Part shown: positions 14,436 through 27,144 of the stretch, one piece after another | How positions within the stretch are numbered: position 1 is the stretch's first letter | Layout of the letters: the number at the start of each line of letters is the position of its first letter | NCBI RefSeq assembly: GCF_001577835.2 | Contig: NC_029516.1 | Location: 104,336,981-104,400,980 of the forward strand | Length of the DNA stretch: 64,000 nt | Reading direction: 5' to 3' | Source of the DNA: Coturnix japonica | Taxonomy: Eukaryota; Chordata; Aves; Galliformes; Phasianidae | Position numbers and translations under genes: made by a program | The notes under the pieces: model-generated | Database searches by the model: none | The model's input: only the letters and a program-made list of their open reading frames with translations | Told to the model about the DNA's origin: nothing

Positions 14436-14633
14436 TACTTCTCTGAAAGAGTAGCCAGGCAGTGGAAAGAGCTGCCCAGGGAGGTGGTGGATTGGGACCC
14501 TGGAGGTGTTCAAGGAACCTTTGGACGTTGTGTCTAAAGACGGTTTAGTGAGAGCTATTGGTGACTGGTGTATGTTTGGACTGGATGATCTTGTAGGTCT
14601 TTTCCAACCTTAATGATTCTGTGGTGCTGTGAT
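14436..14633 (+). mobile_element. CR1 LINE, 3' end
   Basis: Contains GAGCTGCCCAGGGAGGTGG, the region for the ORF2 end, then GGACTGGATGATCTTGTAGG, TTTTCCAACCTTAATGATTC and a GTGGTGCTGTGAT end. It is a worn 5'-truncated copy. Confidence 0.9.
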
Positions 14634-14639
14634 ACATCT

Positions 14640-14970
14640 GAGAAACAAGGAGCAGAAATATCTAGTGAAAATGGCTATATATATAAAAAAAAAAAAAATT
14701 TAAAAAAAAATCAGAACAACTCCTAAAAGACTGAGTATAAATATAAATACAGATGGTAAAGCTGGAATTCAGTGATGCTGTGAAGCACTGAACAAGAGCA
14801 ACCTATTTTAGTAGCTTCAATGCCTCCTCCCTAGGTAGGCATGCTGTTCATAATCTATGTCACCACCGGGCATTTGAGCTGCTGAAACTATCTAGTGTCT
14901 ATCTAAACCTTACAGGGTAACTGCCTCATTGACATGAATAGATATTATTTTCACAACATGCCTCTGTGTT
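14640..14970. other. Intergenic, A-rich
   Basis: Contains an A-rich run (14681-14710). Nothing else was recognised. Confidence 0.5.
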
Positions 14971-14971
14971 A

Positions 14972-15115
14972 GGAAGATATTAGCCCCCTTTCACAGACGG
15001 GAAATTTAAGTCTCAGAAAGACTCCTTTATCCAAGGTCAGCCACAGTATTTGTTGTCCATGCTGGGAAATGAGCAGACATCTCCACTGTCCTACACCCGT
15101 ATTCAGCCAACATGG
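14972..15115 (+). mobile_element. MIR-like ancient SINE relic
   Basis: TTTCACAGACGGGAAATTTA, followed by CTCAGAAAGACTCC, ATCCAAGGTCAGCCACAG and GCTGGGAAATGAGCAGAC, follows the order of the MIR/L2-type core and tail (TTTACAGATGGGGAAACTGA, then AAGGTCACACAGC). It is heavily diverged, as expected for an amniote-age relic. An L2/L3 LINE tail is the alternative. Confidence 0.5.
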
Positions 15116-15119
15116 CATT

Positions 15120-15775
15120 TAATTCTATCATTATTTTTATGTCGACTGTGACCTTAACTTAGACATGATATCAGCTTAAAATAAGCTGCTGCTTGCAAGT
15201 CTCCTTGAAAGCTTGCAAGGAGTTAACACAGCTGAAGCTAAAACTTTTAGTAAATGTCAGCTGTTTTATTACCCACATCAGGTTTTTTCCCAAACAACAA
15301 GGACTTTTAAAAATAATTAAAGAGAAAAAGTAGGTCAATGTCAAGGATTAAGAGGTACAGCAGCATAAAGTTAATCAAAGTTAGTATTTCATTCACAGTC
15401 CCATTTTGTTGTTTTCCAGACTGTACTTTTAAATGAAATACTAAAATGGAAATAGAATGCTTTCACTTCATGTCAATTCTTAGTGTTTCTAACATGAGCC
15501 ACGTAATGTCGTATCTTCCATTGCTGATAAACCACATCACACCACAGGGATCTCTGATTTATACAGTACAGCAGAATGTACCAGAGTCTGAAATTTAAAA
15601 GCAGCAAATATATTGCCAAATGAAACCAACTATATGGACTTTTATAATCAGGCTAACAGTTCTAACACTTCCAGTTTGTATGGCGGTAGTTCCCATTTTC
15701 TTTGCATGAAGAAAAATCTCCATAAATATAGAAAACTTTTTACTTTATGCCTTCAGATGGTAATTATCTAGAAAC
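15120..15775. other. Intergenic, nothing recognised
   Basis: No gene or clear repeat seen. Confidence 0.5.
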
Positions 15776-15778
15776 AGT

Positions 15779-16370
15779 ATCCTGGGCTTCATCAAAAGAG
15801 GAGTGGCAGCAATGAGAGGGAGGGATTGTTCCCCTCTGTCCTGCCCTGGTGAGGTCCCATCTAGAGTATTGTGTGCAAATCTGGGGTCTGCAACACAAGA
15901 AGCATGTAGAGCTGTTGGAGCTGGTCTAGAGGAGAGCCACAAGGATTATCACAGGGCTAGTGCACTTCTCCCATGAAGGCACACTGAGGGAGTTAAGCTT
16001 GTTCAGCCTGGAGAAGGCTCTAGGGTAACCTCACTGTGGCAATACTTTAGGAGGCCGTAAGTAGGAGGAGGACTGACCTTCTACACAGTCTGATAGTGAC
16101 AGGACAAGGGGGAAAGACTTTAAACTAAAAGAGGGGAGATTTAGATGAGATGTTAGGAGAAAATTCTTTACCTAAAAGGCAGCGAAGTGCTGGCACAGCT
16201 GCCCAGAAAAGCTGTGGTGCCCCATCCCTGGAGGCGCTCAAGGCCAGGTTGGATGGGGCCCTGGGCAGCCTGAGCTGATAGGGTCAGCCCTGCCCACAGC
16301 AGGGGTTGGGCTGGGTGGACTTCAAGATCCCTTCCAACTGAAACCATTCTGAGATTCTATAGTTCTGTGC
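15779..16370 (+). mobile_element. CR1 LINE, about 590-base 3' part
   Basis: One of the longer uninterrupted CR1 copies. It runs from the GGGCTTCATCAAAAGAGGAG region through CTGGTGAGGTCCCATCTAGA, GTTCAGCCTGGAGAAGGCTC, GACAGGACAAGGGGGAAAGA and CCCTGGAGGCGCTCAAGGCC to the 3' end CCTTCCAACTGAAACCATTC and GAGATTCTATAGTTCTGTG. ORF2 frames are broken by age. Confidence 0.95.
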
Positions 16371-19300
16371 TTTCTGAATAATGTACATCATGGTTTTAAA
16401 GGCCACAGATGAACTTTTAATAAACAAACTTTTGTTTAGACAAAATCACTTTAAATAGTTGCACAAAGTTATGAATGTTTTTGTGTTTCAGGTTTGTTTA
16501 CCTTGCAGCCAAAGCATGGACAGAGTTACGGAATGAGTTGTCTGCTTACATTTCTGAACAGCCATTTTAAATGTCTGAAAGGTAAATTCACAAAGCTAAG
16601 TAAAAGAAATCAGTAACACCAAACAATAACGAAAGTACGCACACGCTGTTTTCACTGCTGAGTTACAAGGAAAAAGACAAGTGACAACTTACCAATGGAG
16701 TCCTTATCTTTCACTGTGTGTCAAGATGATGTGGATAATGAAAGTCACAGCAATAAGCACAGCATCTAAGCAAAGCTTCATTAAAACTAAAAGTGCCAGA
16801 GTAGCCCAAGACAGCTATAATATATGCTATAAATTCTGGAGATTGGCCTACACTTTTATACATCCCAGAATTATCACACAAATTTATAATTTAACACCAA
16901 TTTAGCAGTAGCATATTTTAAATATAAAACATCTGTGCTGTCAGTGACTGCTTGTTCATAGAGAAAACAATTCTATTTTGAACTTCAAATCTTGAAATTT
17001 AAATCTTTACCCTTTTCCCATTACAGCACATAAAAGTAAAAATGAACACAGCAGCGCATGCCTGTGTGGTGTACTTGAAACTGTTACACTGTCAACTAAA
17101 CTGCAGTCTAAAAATGTCATTGTTAATTTGCTGGGTCACTGTCTTGCTGTGGTAACTGTGAGCTGTAACAAGTTTCCCCCCACCTTATTCACTTACCCCT
17201 GTGCACTGTGGTGCAGTCTGTAAGCACCACACTGCTGCTGTCCAATGATCATCAAGAAAGCGTGCATACAAGAAGATGAATTTCAAAGTAAAAAAGAAAT
17301 GAAAAATTCACCCAAAGAACTGTATCACAAAGAACAACGGATGTATTGCAGCAGAGATTTACGTGATTCAGCATGTGCAAATTAAACTCAAAGAATAGTG
17401 ATTTTATACACAGTTCATGCAGTACAGACAGACATAAAAACAAAGTGTCTTCAGCATGTAAAAAGAATTTATTTGTCTCATCTACTGCTGAAAATCCAGT
17501 TCCTAAACTAGTGGAAAAAAATGTGGTTTTAATGTCGTTCCACAGGACATACAGATTAAATTATTTGCTCTTATTTTTCAAAGACAAAGAGACTCTATTC
17601 CTAACAGTGCAGAAGCTGGCACTCTAAAGAATTTAATGATCTACTGTGAGATACTATTTGTGTGTATCTGGAGGGATACGCACTGAGAAACATGAAACCC
17701 TTCATCCTGTTGTTGATTGGCTTTTAATAGTAGATAAAACACATGCATCTATTTCTCTTTCCATAATTTGTTGTGAACAGAACTGAGACAAGACAGGCTT
17801 TACCAGTCACTCATTTACAACAATTATAGAAGGAAGTGAAAGCAATTAGCACAATGAGGCTCTGTTTTACAGTTTTGAAACACACACAATAGCAACAGAG
17901 GTGGTAGTTTGGATGTTTGTGTGAATAAAAAGAGAATTACTGAAGTATTTAACCGCTACTTGCTACCTTGAGTATTTCTTCTAACTGCAGTTAGTGTAAT
18001 GACTAAGACCCTGAACCTCACTGCATTTTAGGAGGCATGCCACCCTCTTATGAATGAGCTACAGCTTTCGTTGAGCTGTGGACAAATTCTTTGCAAAAGG
18101 AATTTCATCAGGTTAATTTCGATAGGTATAGAAGACTGGGCACCAAGAAAAGCTATGTCTGTGCCAGTGCCATGTGGTTTAATGGCACTGTTGTTTCTGT
18201 ATGTACATGCTGAGAATTTGCCCTTCCTTTGCTGCTGTTATGAGAAAAGCCTGACTTGTAGAAAAAGAGAAAACTAGCAGTTTCATTCTATGCAGCTGAT
18301 AAGACTGTCTGAGCTATTACAGTCTATTTGGAAATGTCCTTGGAGCTTTTACTTAGGGTTCTCCGGGGGAAAGAAAAGTCCTAATAGGCCATTCTTTTAA
18401 TAGTAATGATAACAAACAGAACTGATATCAGTCAGCTGTTGTATATCAGGAAAAACTGCCTTCTGTTTGTTTTAAAATGACAGAATCTAACTACATCAGC
18501 ACTGTTACACGTTTTCTGGAAAAGAGTCCTTTCCCGTTCGTTATTTAGCAAGGGAATAAAAAAAAATTCATACATAAAAACAGTGGAAAACTGGAACTAG
18601 TAGCCTTGCTGAAATAATACATGGATACGCATAGTCTCATCAGCACTAGACTATTTGAGATACTAAGTTAAAGACACAATGCAATCATGTTTTAGCACTG
18701 ATTCAGGATATTCTGAATTTCTCTTCATTTTCTATCAGAAGTCCATACTGTGGTATGGCAATAGTTTTGAGATGAACTGAGTGTGGCTTGGCTGAAACAA
18801 CATGGGGAAATGCAACCTTCAGCAGTGAAAGGTCCGGAGTATTCTGAACAAAGAATCATAAAGGGAGAGGAGGCTGAAAATAACGTTGCTCTCCTGCACT
18901 GTTTTCTGAGAATCACTGTATCATTTAAGTCAAACTCCAGGAAATGAATGTTTGTCATTTAATGAAGAAAAAGGGAGGCTTTCACAATACCGTCTGCAAA
19001 GACCACAAACAGTATTTGTTACATATACCATTCCTGTTGAGATGATCTGGTAAAAAGGAAGAAACTTAATTACACAAACAAGTTTCCCAACAGCTACATT
19101 AACTATAGGGAAGAGCAGTCTGACGTTTTTGTTATTGTTGTTGTTTATTTTTGGGCAAGGATGTGGAGAGAACCTTTCTTAAAATTAAGAAAAATAATTA
19201 ACAATATTAAGTATAAAATAATTCAGAAGAAGTCCTCTAATCTTGTTCTTATCTCTGTCACTAACACAGCATCCCATTCGTAGGGCTGAGACAAATCCTT

Positions 19301-19730
19301 CCTGTGGAGACATAGAGGAAAATAAATTCTCTTACTGAGTATCTCATAATTAAGCCCAGGACCCCAGGACCATGGCTTAAAGCAATCTTTCCCAAGATTT
19401 ATATCCAGTAAAAATTTATTTCATTCACACTTTGCATGGAAACTAATAGAAGTATGTGGACTTTATCGTCCCCAAACCTGAAATGTAGGAACAGTATGTT
19501 TTTCCTATTTATGTACTCCATGGCAAAGTTCTATTCATTTAATTACATATTTTCCATCAGAGGAAAGGCTAAAATAAGAAAAATATATATTTGTAATTAT
19601 ATATCAAGAATACAAAGAAATAGTTTATTTGTCTCATGAATACACCTGGTATGATGTAACCATTGTGAGCAGACAATAAAATTGAAGGTGAAGAATACAG
19701 TATGAAAGTGAATGGAAAGATTCATCCTGG
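16371..19730. other. Intergenic, nothing recognised
   Basis: 3.3 kb of AT-rich sequence. No exon or known repeat seen on either strand. Confidence 0.5.
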
Positions 19731-19732
19731 AT

Positions 19733-19873
19733 GCATTCAGGGCTGGGCTGGATGTGGCTCTGGGCATCCTGGTCTAGTGGTCTGTGACCCTGCACATAGC
19801 AGGGGGTTGAAACTAGATCATCATTGTGGTCCTTTTCAACCCAGGCCATTCTATGATTCTACGATGATTCTAT
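19733..19873 (+). mobile_element. CR1 LINE, 3' end
   Basis: GGCTGGATGTGGCTCTGGGC, then CAGGGGGTTGAAACTAGATC, GTCCTTTTCAACCCAGGCC and ATTCTATGATTCTACGATGATTC. Well preserved, hence among the younger CR1 copies here. Confidence 0.95.
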
Positions 19874-19879
19874 CCCAGG

Positions 19880-22800
19880 ATACCTTCTGACTCCCTTACA
19901 TCTTTTGAAGTACAAGCTACATTATGCATTTCAGAGGAAAGATATGGAGCATAGATTACTAAATATGGCAAAATCCAGCCTTTAAAAAGAGACAGGAAAA
20001 AGAAGATTTTCGATTGTGATAATTTTACAGGACAAAAACTGCAATCAGGTGGAATGGATTATCTATACACATTTACAAGTGCGTATATATTTGCATTTTG
20101 AACAAACTCTATTAACAGTTTTTAGAAAACTGAAAATCTAGTCAAAAATCCTTTGAAGAAGAACGAAGTGCTGAGAAGACAGAGAAAGGGAGCAGAAGAA
20201 AAACTGAATGCTGAAGAACTTAAAACATGAAGACAAGACAGTTAATTCACCTTTAATGAAAATTCAGCTGTAACATCAAAGAATACAGAGGAAGCTGTAG
20301 GCTTTGTCATCTGAGCTTTGAGATGCCAAATGTTTTCAAGGTCTTTAGTGTGGATACATATTCCAGCTGCATTCTGAAACCTAGACGTGGTGACGATGTA
20401 TCAAGACGTAGTAATCACAAATCATCCCCGTATCTCCAGGGTCTTGATTTCTGTAGAGAGAAAATTTCAATGCATAGGCTTGATGCCTCAGTGGCACCTG
20501 AGCTCTGCAACATAAAACAGATTGTACTTGTTGCTCAGTGTAGCTACCTGAAGGTCTTGATGCCTTCTTTCCTTCTGTCCAATCTGATGTGCAGCAGAAC
20601 CAAGGCAATTTGTGTGTAAAATGCAGGCCTGGATCACACTCTTGAAACTGGTCTCCTCTAGCAGTGCTACAGCTGCTGAAATCTGAAATCTCAAGAAAAT
20701 GCTTCATCTCCACTCTTTTGTTCTACAATCCTATTTGTGGCAGTCCCATATGTTCCCAGTGAATTATGCCAGACCAAAATGCTAAATAAGAGATGTAGAT
20801 TTTATCTATTTGATGGGTACAAAAAGGCTGATAGCAAAAATGCAGCCAAGAAATTAGGAATAAACCAAATCAAATAACCAAATACGTTTGATTCATTTTG
20901 AATTTAATTATTACAGGACTAAGTTGCAGTGTTGTGATAAAGATCTGAACTGAGAGAGAGGTTTTGTTTAATTAAGATTCACAAAGGCAAGTTTTCCAAT
21001 ATTCTAAGCCTGCAAATACTGTGATCAGATCAGATTTCTTGAATCCAAGGAAAATAATTGTATGCCTGACATCAGACACTGACTGAATTTTCCACAAGTT
21101 TGAGCCCTAAGTGATAAACTATGGGATATGAAACGGCAAATTAGGTAACAGCTTGACCCTAGAAAGGTTGGATGCAAAGAATAGTAGTCAAGATTCAGCT
21201 CTCCTTGACTGCTGACTGAGAACCTTTAAGGATGTGGATAACCTTTGATTTCTTTGAACAGTACTGACTCTGAATAAATGAATAAAAAACTCACTATAAC
21301 AAGAGAACAAAGTAGCAACTAATTCAGAGACAACACAAACATTAACCATAGAGGAAAGTACCACTTGTTGAGGGAAAAGAAGGGATGGATGTCTCTGAGT
21401 CAAAATAATAAGAGCTATACAGCAAAGCAAAGCGCTTTTTTCCATTATTTCTACAAACTACTGCCATGTCCCCCACCCCAACAATTTCAAAATCATTTGA
21501 CTTGACTAAGGGCTCCTATTTTTCAGTCAAAAGATTAAGCGCACCCCTGGAATGATGCACTGAGCTTATACAGCAACTCATACATCCAATTAAAAAAAAT
21601 ACTACTCCTGTAACCAATAGGAAGTGGATTTGTATTCTTATTACACATTTGTATGAAATAAATAAAAAGATACAGTTGGCAGAGAATATTGCATGAAAAT
21701 TTGTAAGACTGATAGGAAATCAAATGAATATATCTTACTATGTTTCTGCATTGGAAAACTGGAGTTTTAGCTACCTCTTTCCCTCGGTCTTCAACCTGTT
21801 TGTTTATGCTTTCATTTAACTTGGGCATTTTTAACATGAAAGCTAAAATATCACTGTAGTGGTGTAAGATGAATGTGAAAGAACAGGCCCTCCTATCCAT
21901 TTTTATAACCACATTTTCTTCTCCTCAGCCCTCTACCCACAGAAGTGCATGCTTACAAGAAATAAACACAGATGGGATATCTTCTATGCTTTGGAGAAAC
22001 TTATTAAAATATGACTGGATTCTGAAGCTTGGGTTCCTAAAATTGCTAACATTTTCAAAGAAAAACTCTGAATTTAGAGAACAACCACCTGCAAAAAACC
22101 ACAAACATACAGAAACAAAGGAGAATAAGGAAAGACGGGGGGGGGGGGGGAGTCACTGCAGAATTTAACACTGGATTTTTTCCTGGGTAAAAAGGCATCA
22201 GACACATAATCGGGGAGGAAAATGATCCCAAACAATGAACCTGATGCTGGTAGTAGAAATGTTGTCTTCTCTATTGATGTTAACTTCCACAATTCCTCTG
22301 CAAGTGGTGCTTTGATCTAAAGCCAGCATGCCTCAGGTCTTTGTGAATAGTACTTGGATTTTGATTAAGAAATTGGATAACCTCTATTTCAACTTATGAG
22401 AGAAACAAGTTTACAGTTTGTTTCTGCATATTCACTAAAATTTATCATAATCTCTGTACTGTATGTTGCCTGTGACATTTTTATTGAAATTAAGGTGAAT
22501 TGTACTAGGCTGGGTGTGGCATGGGGAAGAGAACATGGAAGTTGTAATATGTGGGATGAATCCTGGTCTTGTTAAATCTAGCAGAAGAACAGAAGAAGCT
22601 GAAATTCCACTGGTTGTTTCCCTTCCTAATTTTGTTTTGGCTCTGATAAGTAGCTTCAGGTAAATAATTTCACCTCTTTGCTTCTTACCCTCTCAGGCTT
22701 CAATTCTCTTCAGTCAATTGTGATACTCCCTCTGCCGAACTGCTGACTCGCTTACTACTAGGTACAGAGTCCTATACACAATGGTATTCTTATATCAGTC

Positions 22801-25800
22801 TGTAGTTATCATATTCCTACATAAGTGACAATATAAAAGAAGACTACTATGAAATACATAAGCAGTCCTTATTTTCATTGGGGCCAGATGAAGAATTGCT
22901 GGCGTTAACGATGAGTACTTACACATGTACTCTCACTGAAGAGAATCTTTGATAGCTACAGAAAGCATCACATGCCCAATACAGAAAACTACAGTATTCT
23001 GAGATACGTGGCACTGAAATCATTGCGTTGATACAGAGTACCTATAAACCAGACAAGGTATGAGAATCAAGAATAAGCTTTCACAGTGCATTCTTTCACT
23101 TGCACTTGTAGCATAGCTTACAGCCGATATGCCTGTTTTTGTCTCACAAAGCCTACTGCATGTTAACACTTAACCCAGAACAGAGCAATTTAGTATGTCA
23201 AGTGCTACTTGAAAAATGTCCTTTAACTTCCCTTAATTGTCAAACTTTAAGAGTTAGCTTAAATTTAATTTTGTTGCATTTAAGGTCTAGTTTTACGATG
23301 ATATAATTTATTTTGGACATTACGGGTGACATTGTTCTGCCTGTCAATGGAAACATGAAAGAATATCATCATAATGAATATCCATGGACTCACATAAATC
23401 ATTCAAAACTTCAGATATGCATGGAGATTTTACATTGACCCTGTAATGACTTTAATAAAACTGTTTCAACCTCGGCTGTGTCAGCAAGGGAGACGTGAAA
23501 TGATGGTGTTACAGACACAACACCTCAACACTTAAATATTTAGGAAAAATACTGATAATTTTCTTTTAGCAGACATTATTCCTTCCCAAAGTACAGTCCC
23601 ACAATACAGTACCATACGCCAGAAACACAGGGGATTTTCTGTAGCTATAATAGCTATCGAGCTGTAGCTATTACTCGAATCAAATCATTTAACAACAGAT
23701 ATTAGGAGTATGTCAATTCAGCAAAATGAAAGTGTGAAACTTTAATTTAGCTTTAATTTAGTCTTAGGAATGAAGGTGATATTGTTGATAGTTTGGAGGA
23801 CTTAAACGGTGACTATAATTTCCATCATGTCATTGATACTCCTTCTAGACTTACTAAACTACTCATGATTAACTTCATCGGGTAGACAGATGAAGTTAAG
23901 CTTTTTTTTGAGCAATCCAAGGCAAAATATTTTTACATTAGCCCTGTGACTGGTGTATTTCACTGATTGAAGAAAAAATCCACAAATCAGGATGGAGTTC
24001 AGCATCTAGAGTGGTAAAGAACCAAACTCTTCTCATCTCTTGGTAGGTGAGACCTTGGAAAAAAAAAACCAAACACACAGTTTCAGTCATAGAAGAGTTG
24101 CATTTTAAAATTACAGCCTGACTGTTTCAAAGTGAGCTGCTTTTTGCTTACCAGGAAAGACTGTCAAAGATCTGGGAAGGCTATGACACATATAGAAACT
24201 TTTATAAAAAGTGAACTGCTTTGGGATTTGGAGGTGGAAGGGGAGAACACTGCTGAGAGAAAATGATCTCCGGGGAACTTTTGGTCTTCGTGTGTGTAAG
24301 GGATTAACCCTTCTCAAGTTTGATACAGAAAAGCACTCAAATCTTCTCTATGAGAATTAAGCAACTATGAAACACCAGATTAAATTTTCTATGTTTTATG
24401 TGGGAACTGTAAAGACAGAACACAGATAATGAAAGATTAACAAGTCAGAAGTAAACACAGGTGTTTTACACTCACGTAATTGATTAAGGTTTTAGATATT
24501 AAAATCTAGAAACAGCAACATCCTCATCTGTCATTCTCAGACCATGGTCCTGCAGTTCTGAGATTAAAAGTCCAAGGTAATGATGTGATTTACTGTCTTA
24601 CAGGTATACAGAGAAAACATGTCCTTGAGAAGAGTGAAAGATTTAAACTGAACACATTTCTGGATGTAAGAAAGAGACAATGAAGTGTCAACAATGACAT
24701 TTTAGGTATATATTTTTTCTCCTTCTGATCTGGATGCTCTGCACAATGCAAAAAATAACTGGAAAGCAAAAGAAATGATGGAGGCATGAAGGAAGGAATT
24801 GCTAATCTTCCTATTCCAAGACAACCATACTTTCAAAGCCAAATCCTGGAAAGATGCACCTTGAGATAACAGTGAAATCAATGCAATTAATGAAATAGTG
24901 GAATTCTAGTGAATTTGACCATAAACAGAAAGCTACATGGAGTACAGCTTCCATGAGCTGAAAGGAAAACAAGGAGTCTTTCTTCTCTAAATCCATGCTG
25001 GATGCTGGAGTATAGCAGTTTTCTACTCAGTAACTTTTCTGTTCAGTGCCTTGCATTTTTCTGAATGTACAAGGGAAACCAAACAAATAAGCAAAACAAC
25101 AACAACAAAACCATAAGAAAACCCCCACCCCTGACAGATGATTTTGTAAGACAAAAAAACCCTTCCCTTCTTCTAATTCAGCATTCAATGACTCTACCTT
25201 CTCCTTATCGTGGTCACTGAAAAAAGCCACACGTATAGCATTCACCAAATCCAAATCAAGACTGAATGATTTTAGGCAGATACATAGAGATGAACAAGCC
25301 GCACTTCAGACAACAGGAGCTCAGTGTATAGCAGCAGAAATAGTGCTGTTAGGCATTGACAGCGCTAGCCCTGGGATTCTCTGATTATCAGACAAACCAA
25401 GGATGCTATCTGGCTGCAGGTGAGCTAGATTAAGATGTCAGCACTGTTCACTGTACACTGGGCTATCAATTAACTGTAACACACCAGATGTATTAACACA
25501 ACTGCTGGATCACTCCCTTATCAGGTTCTACTGAAAGGATCTAGGCTGGAAAAATCCTTTATTTAAATAGTGTAAGTGAGCTCCGTTATTTTGACAAAAC
25601 TGAAGATGAAATCTATCTCATATGCCAGCAGAAGAGGATGTGAAATGACTTTTCTGTTCTACAAAGAATACATACAGATTTTAGAATGGCAGTCTATGAT
25701 TTAAGCAAAGGGTGTAGCCAAAAAACTGCAGAATTTACTTGAAGATCATAAATATTTGGATACAGACTTTAGATTGCACGGTGAACCTGTAATTCCTTTA

Positions 25801-26700
25801 TTTATCTGTCAAATTCATGTAAAAAGAATGATAAAAAATGAAATGGGTATGTTTTCTAATACCAAAATGTGAACCTGACAATGAAAAATGAAATACTGCC
25901 TCAGCAGGAGGATGGTATTTCTAAATATCCAACTTGAGTGAAGAATGTCACAATTAAAACCTATGGAAAAATGTGTGCATTTAAAATACCCTCACATTGT
26001 TTTTCACATAAAATATGTGCTAACTTACAAATCTATCTGAATGTATTCTTTTTATTAGCAGCATATTCTTGCACAAATGTAAATGTATTTGTGTACTTGT
26101 CAGTATCAGATGATCAGTTACAATGACATGTATTTCTGCAGTAATTTCAACTTCAGAATTTGCATAAGTTACATAGTGTACTATTGCCACAGCAATGCTG
26201 GATTGCATTTTATTCCCACAACCTTGAACAGTGTATTTAAGAGCTTAATTTGCCAGCTTTTATATTTTATTCAACTGTTTTTCTCTACCTTTTCTCTCTC
26301 TTGAGCAAGAATTGTAGCTAAGTTCCGTAACTCAAAATTCTTTCTACACTAATATTTTACAGTACACATCTCTTATCCAAGTGTCATTGGCAAGAGTACA
26401 GATCAATTTCAGGTGGTATTTAAAAGATCGATTTAAAGACAATGACTGCTCAAAGCCTTCTGTCTCCTAAGCTCAAGCCTTAGGGTTTTGTTCCCATTGA
26501 GTGAGGGGCTCCTTGCGGTGGCTGAGTAGAAAGAAGGGTGTACAACAGTGATCTCCATCTGAATGAGCTCAGATCAGTAAACTGGCAAAAAATTACCCTT
26601 TTCTTCTTGATGGTAGAGTTTCTTGCTGATGGAAACAAACAAAAATCTGCCATGACATACCATTCTTACAGCTTTTTAAGTTAGGTGGGACCTCAGAAAG
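19880..26700. other. Long intergenic stretch
   Basis: 6.8 kb without a recognised gene or transposon. It contains a G14 run (22137-22150) and a small inverted repeat (23648-23673). A 98-residue + frame at 20323-20619 has no recognisable similarity. Confidence 0.5.
22137..22150 (+). repeat. G14 homopolymer
   Basis: Fourteen consecutive G residues after an A/G-rich stretch. Confidence 0.9.
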
Positions 26701-26707
26701 CATTACT

Positions 26708-26719
26708 GTGGAAAACAAA
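26708..26719. repeat. 12-base direct repeat, left copy
   Basis: GTGGAAAACAAA, identical to the sequence at 27131-27142. The right copy lies directly beside the tRNA-like 5' end of the SINE-like element, so the pair is a candidate target-site duplication enclosing 26720-27130. Confidence 0.45.
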
Positions 26720-26969
26720 TCATGGAGAACACATTGCAAAGTATCTTGTTTCTTTGCTACTTGTCCTGTAATGACTATTCCGAAAATGCTGCCAGGTTTA
26801 TGAAAGCATTTGGCTCACTGGAGTCAGATGAGTGCCAAAGCTGGCACAAGGAAAGAAGCAGCAGCAAACACATATCTAGGAGTCACCTTTTTGGACTGGC
26901 TCAGCATCTCTCACAGGATTGTGACCTTAAACATGCCACACTGGCAGATGTTTGGGAGCAGATCTCACA
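26720..26969 (-). other. Possible 3'-transduced segment linked to the SINE-like element
   Basis: About 250 bases of non-repeat sequence lie between the CR1-like tail and the left 12-base direct repeat. If the direct repeats are target-site duplications, this segment came in with the element as read-through downstream sequence. I do not recognise it. A 91-residue + frame (26722-26997) crosses it but has no known motif. Confidence 0.25.
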
Positions 26970-27130
26970 GACTCATGCGGGTTGGAAGGGACCTTAGAGA
27001 TCATCAAGTCCAACCCCCGGGATTCGAGCCTCCTGTGTAGCAGAGCGGCACTTCTACCACTTGTGCCATAGGGGGGATTCGAACCCAGGGCCTCCGGTGT
27101 TGCAAGTGGCATTCCTACCACTGCGCCACC
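26970..27130 (-). mobile_element. SINE-like element: two tRNA-like units plus CR1-type tail
   Basis: Read on the minus strand from 27130. Unit 1 has an A box TGGCGCAGTGG (27118-27128) and a perfect B box GGTTCGAATCC (27075-27085). Unit 2 has an A box TGGCACAAGTG (27058-27068) and a B box GGCTCGAATCC with one mismatch (27020-27030). The boxes are about 33 and 28 bases apart, as in a tRNA-type RNA polymerase III promoter. A CR1-like 3' tail follows (GTTGGACTTGATGATCTC, GGTCCCTTCCAACC), ending at GCATGAGTCTGTGAG. Known avian SINEs such as the TguSINE type combine a tRNA head with a CR1 tail so that CR1 reverse transcriptase mobilises them; the double head is unusual to me. The anticodon arms are too worn for me to name the parent tRNA. 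Confidence 0.8.
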
Positions 27131-27142
27131 GTGGAAAACAAA
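27131..27142. repeat. 12-base direct repeat, right copy
   Basis: GTGGAAAACAAA, identical to 26708-26719 and abutting the 5' end of the tRNA-like head. Confidence 0.45.
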
Positions 27143-27144
27143 AA

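Noticed and set aside
23648-23673. Inverted repeat TAATAGCTA/TAGCTATTA
   Set aside because: Nine-base stem of AT-rich words in AT-rich DNA; expected by chance at this length of sequence.
27021-27130. Two genuine tRNA genes
   Set aside because: A/B boxes are good, but the anticodon and acceptor stems do not pair well and a CR1 tail follows, so a SINE-type element fits better.
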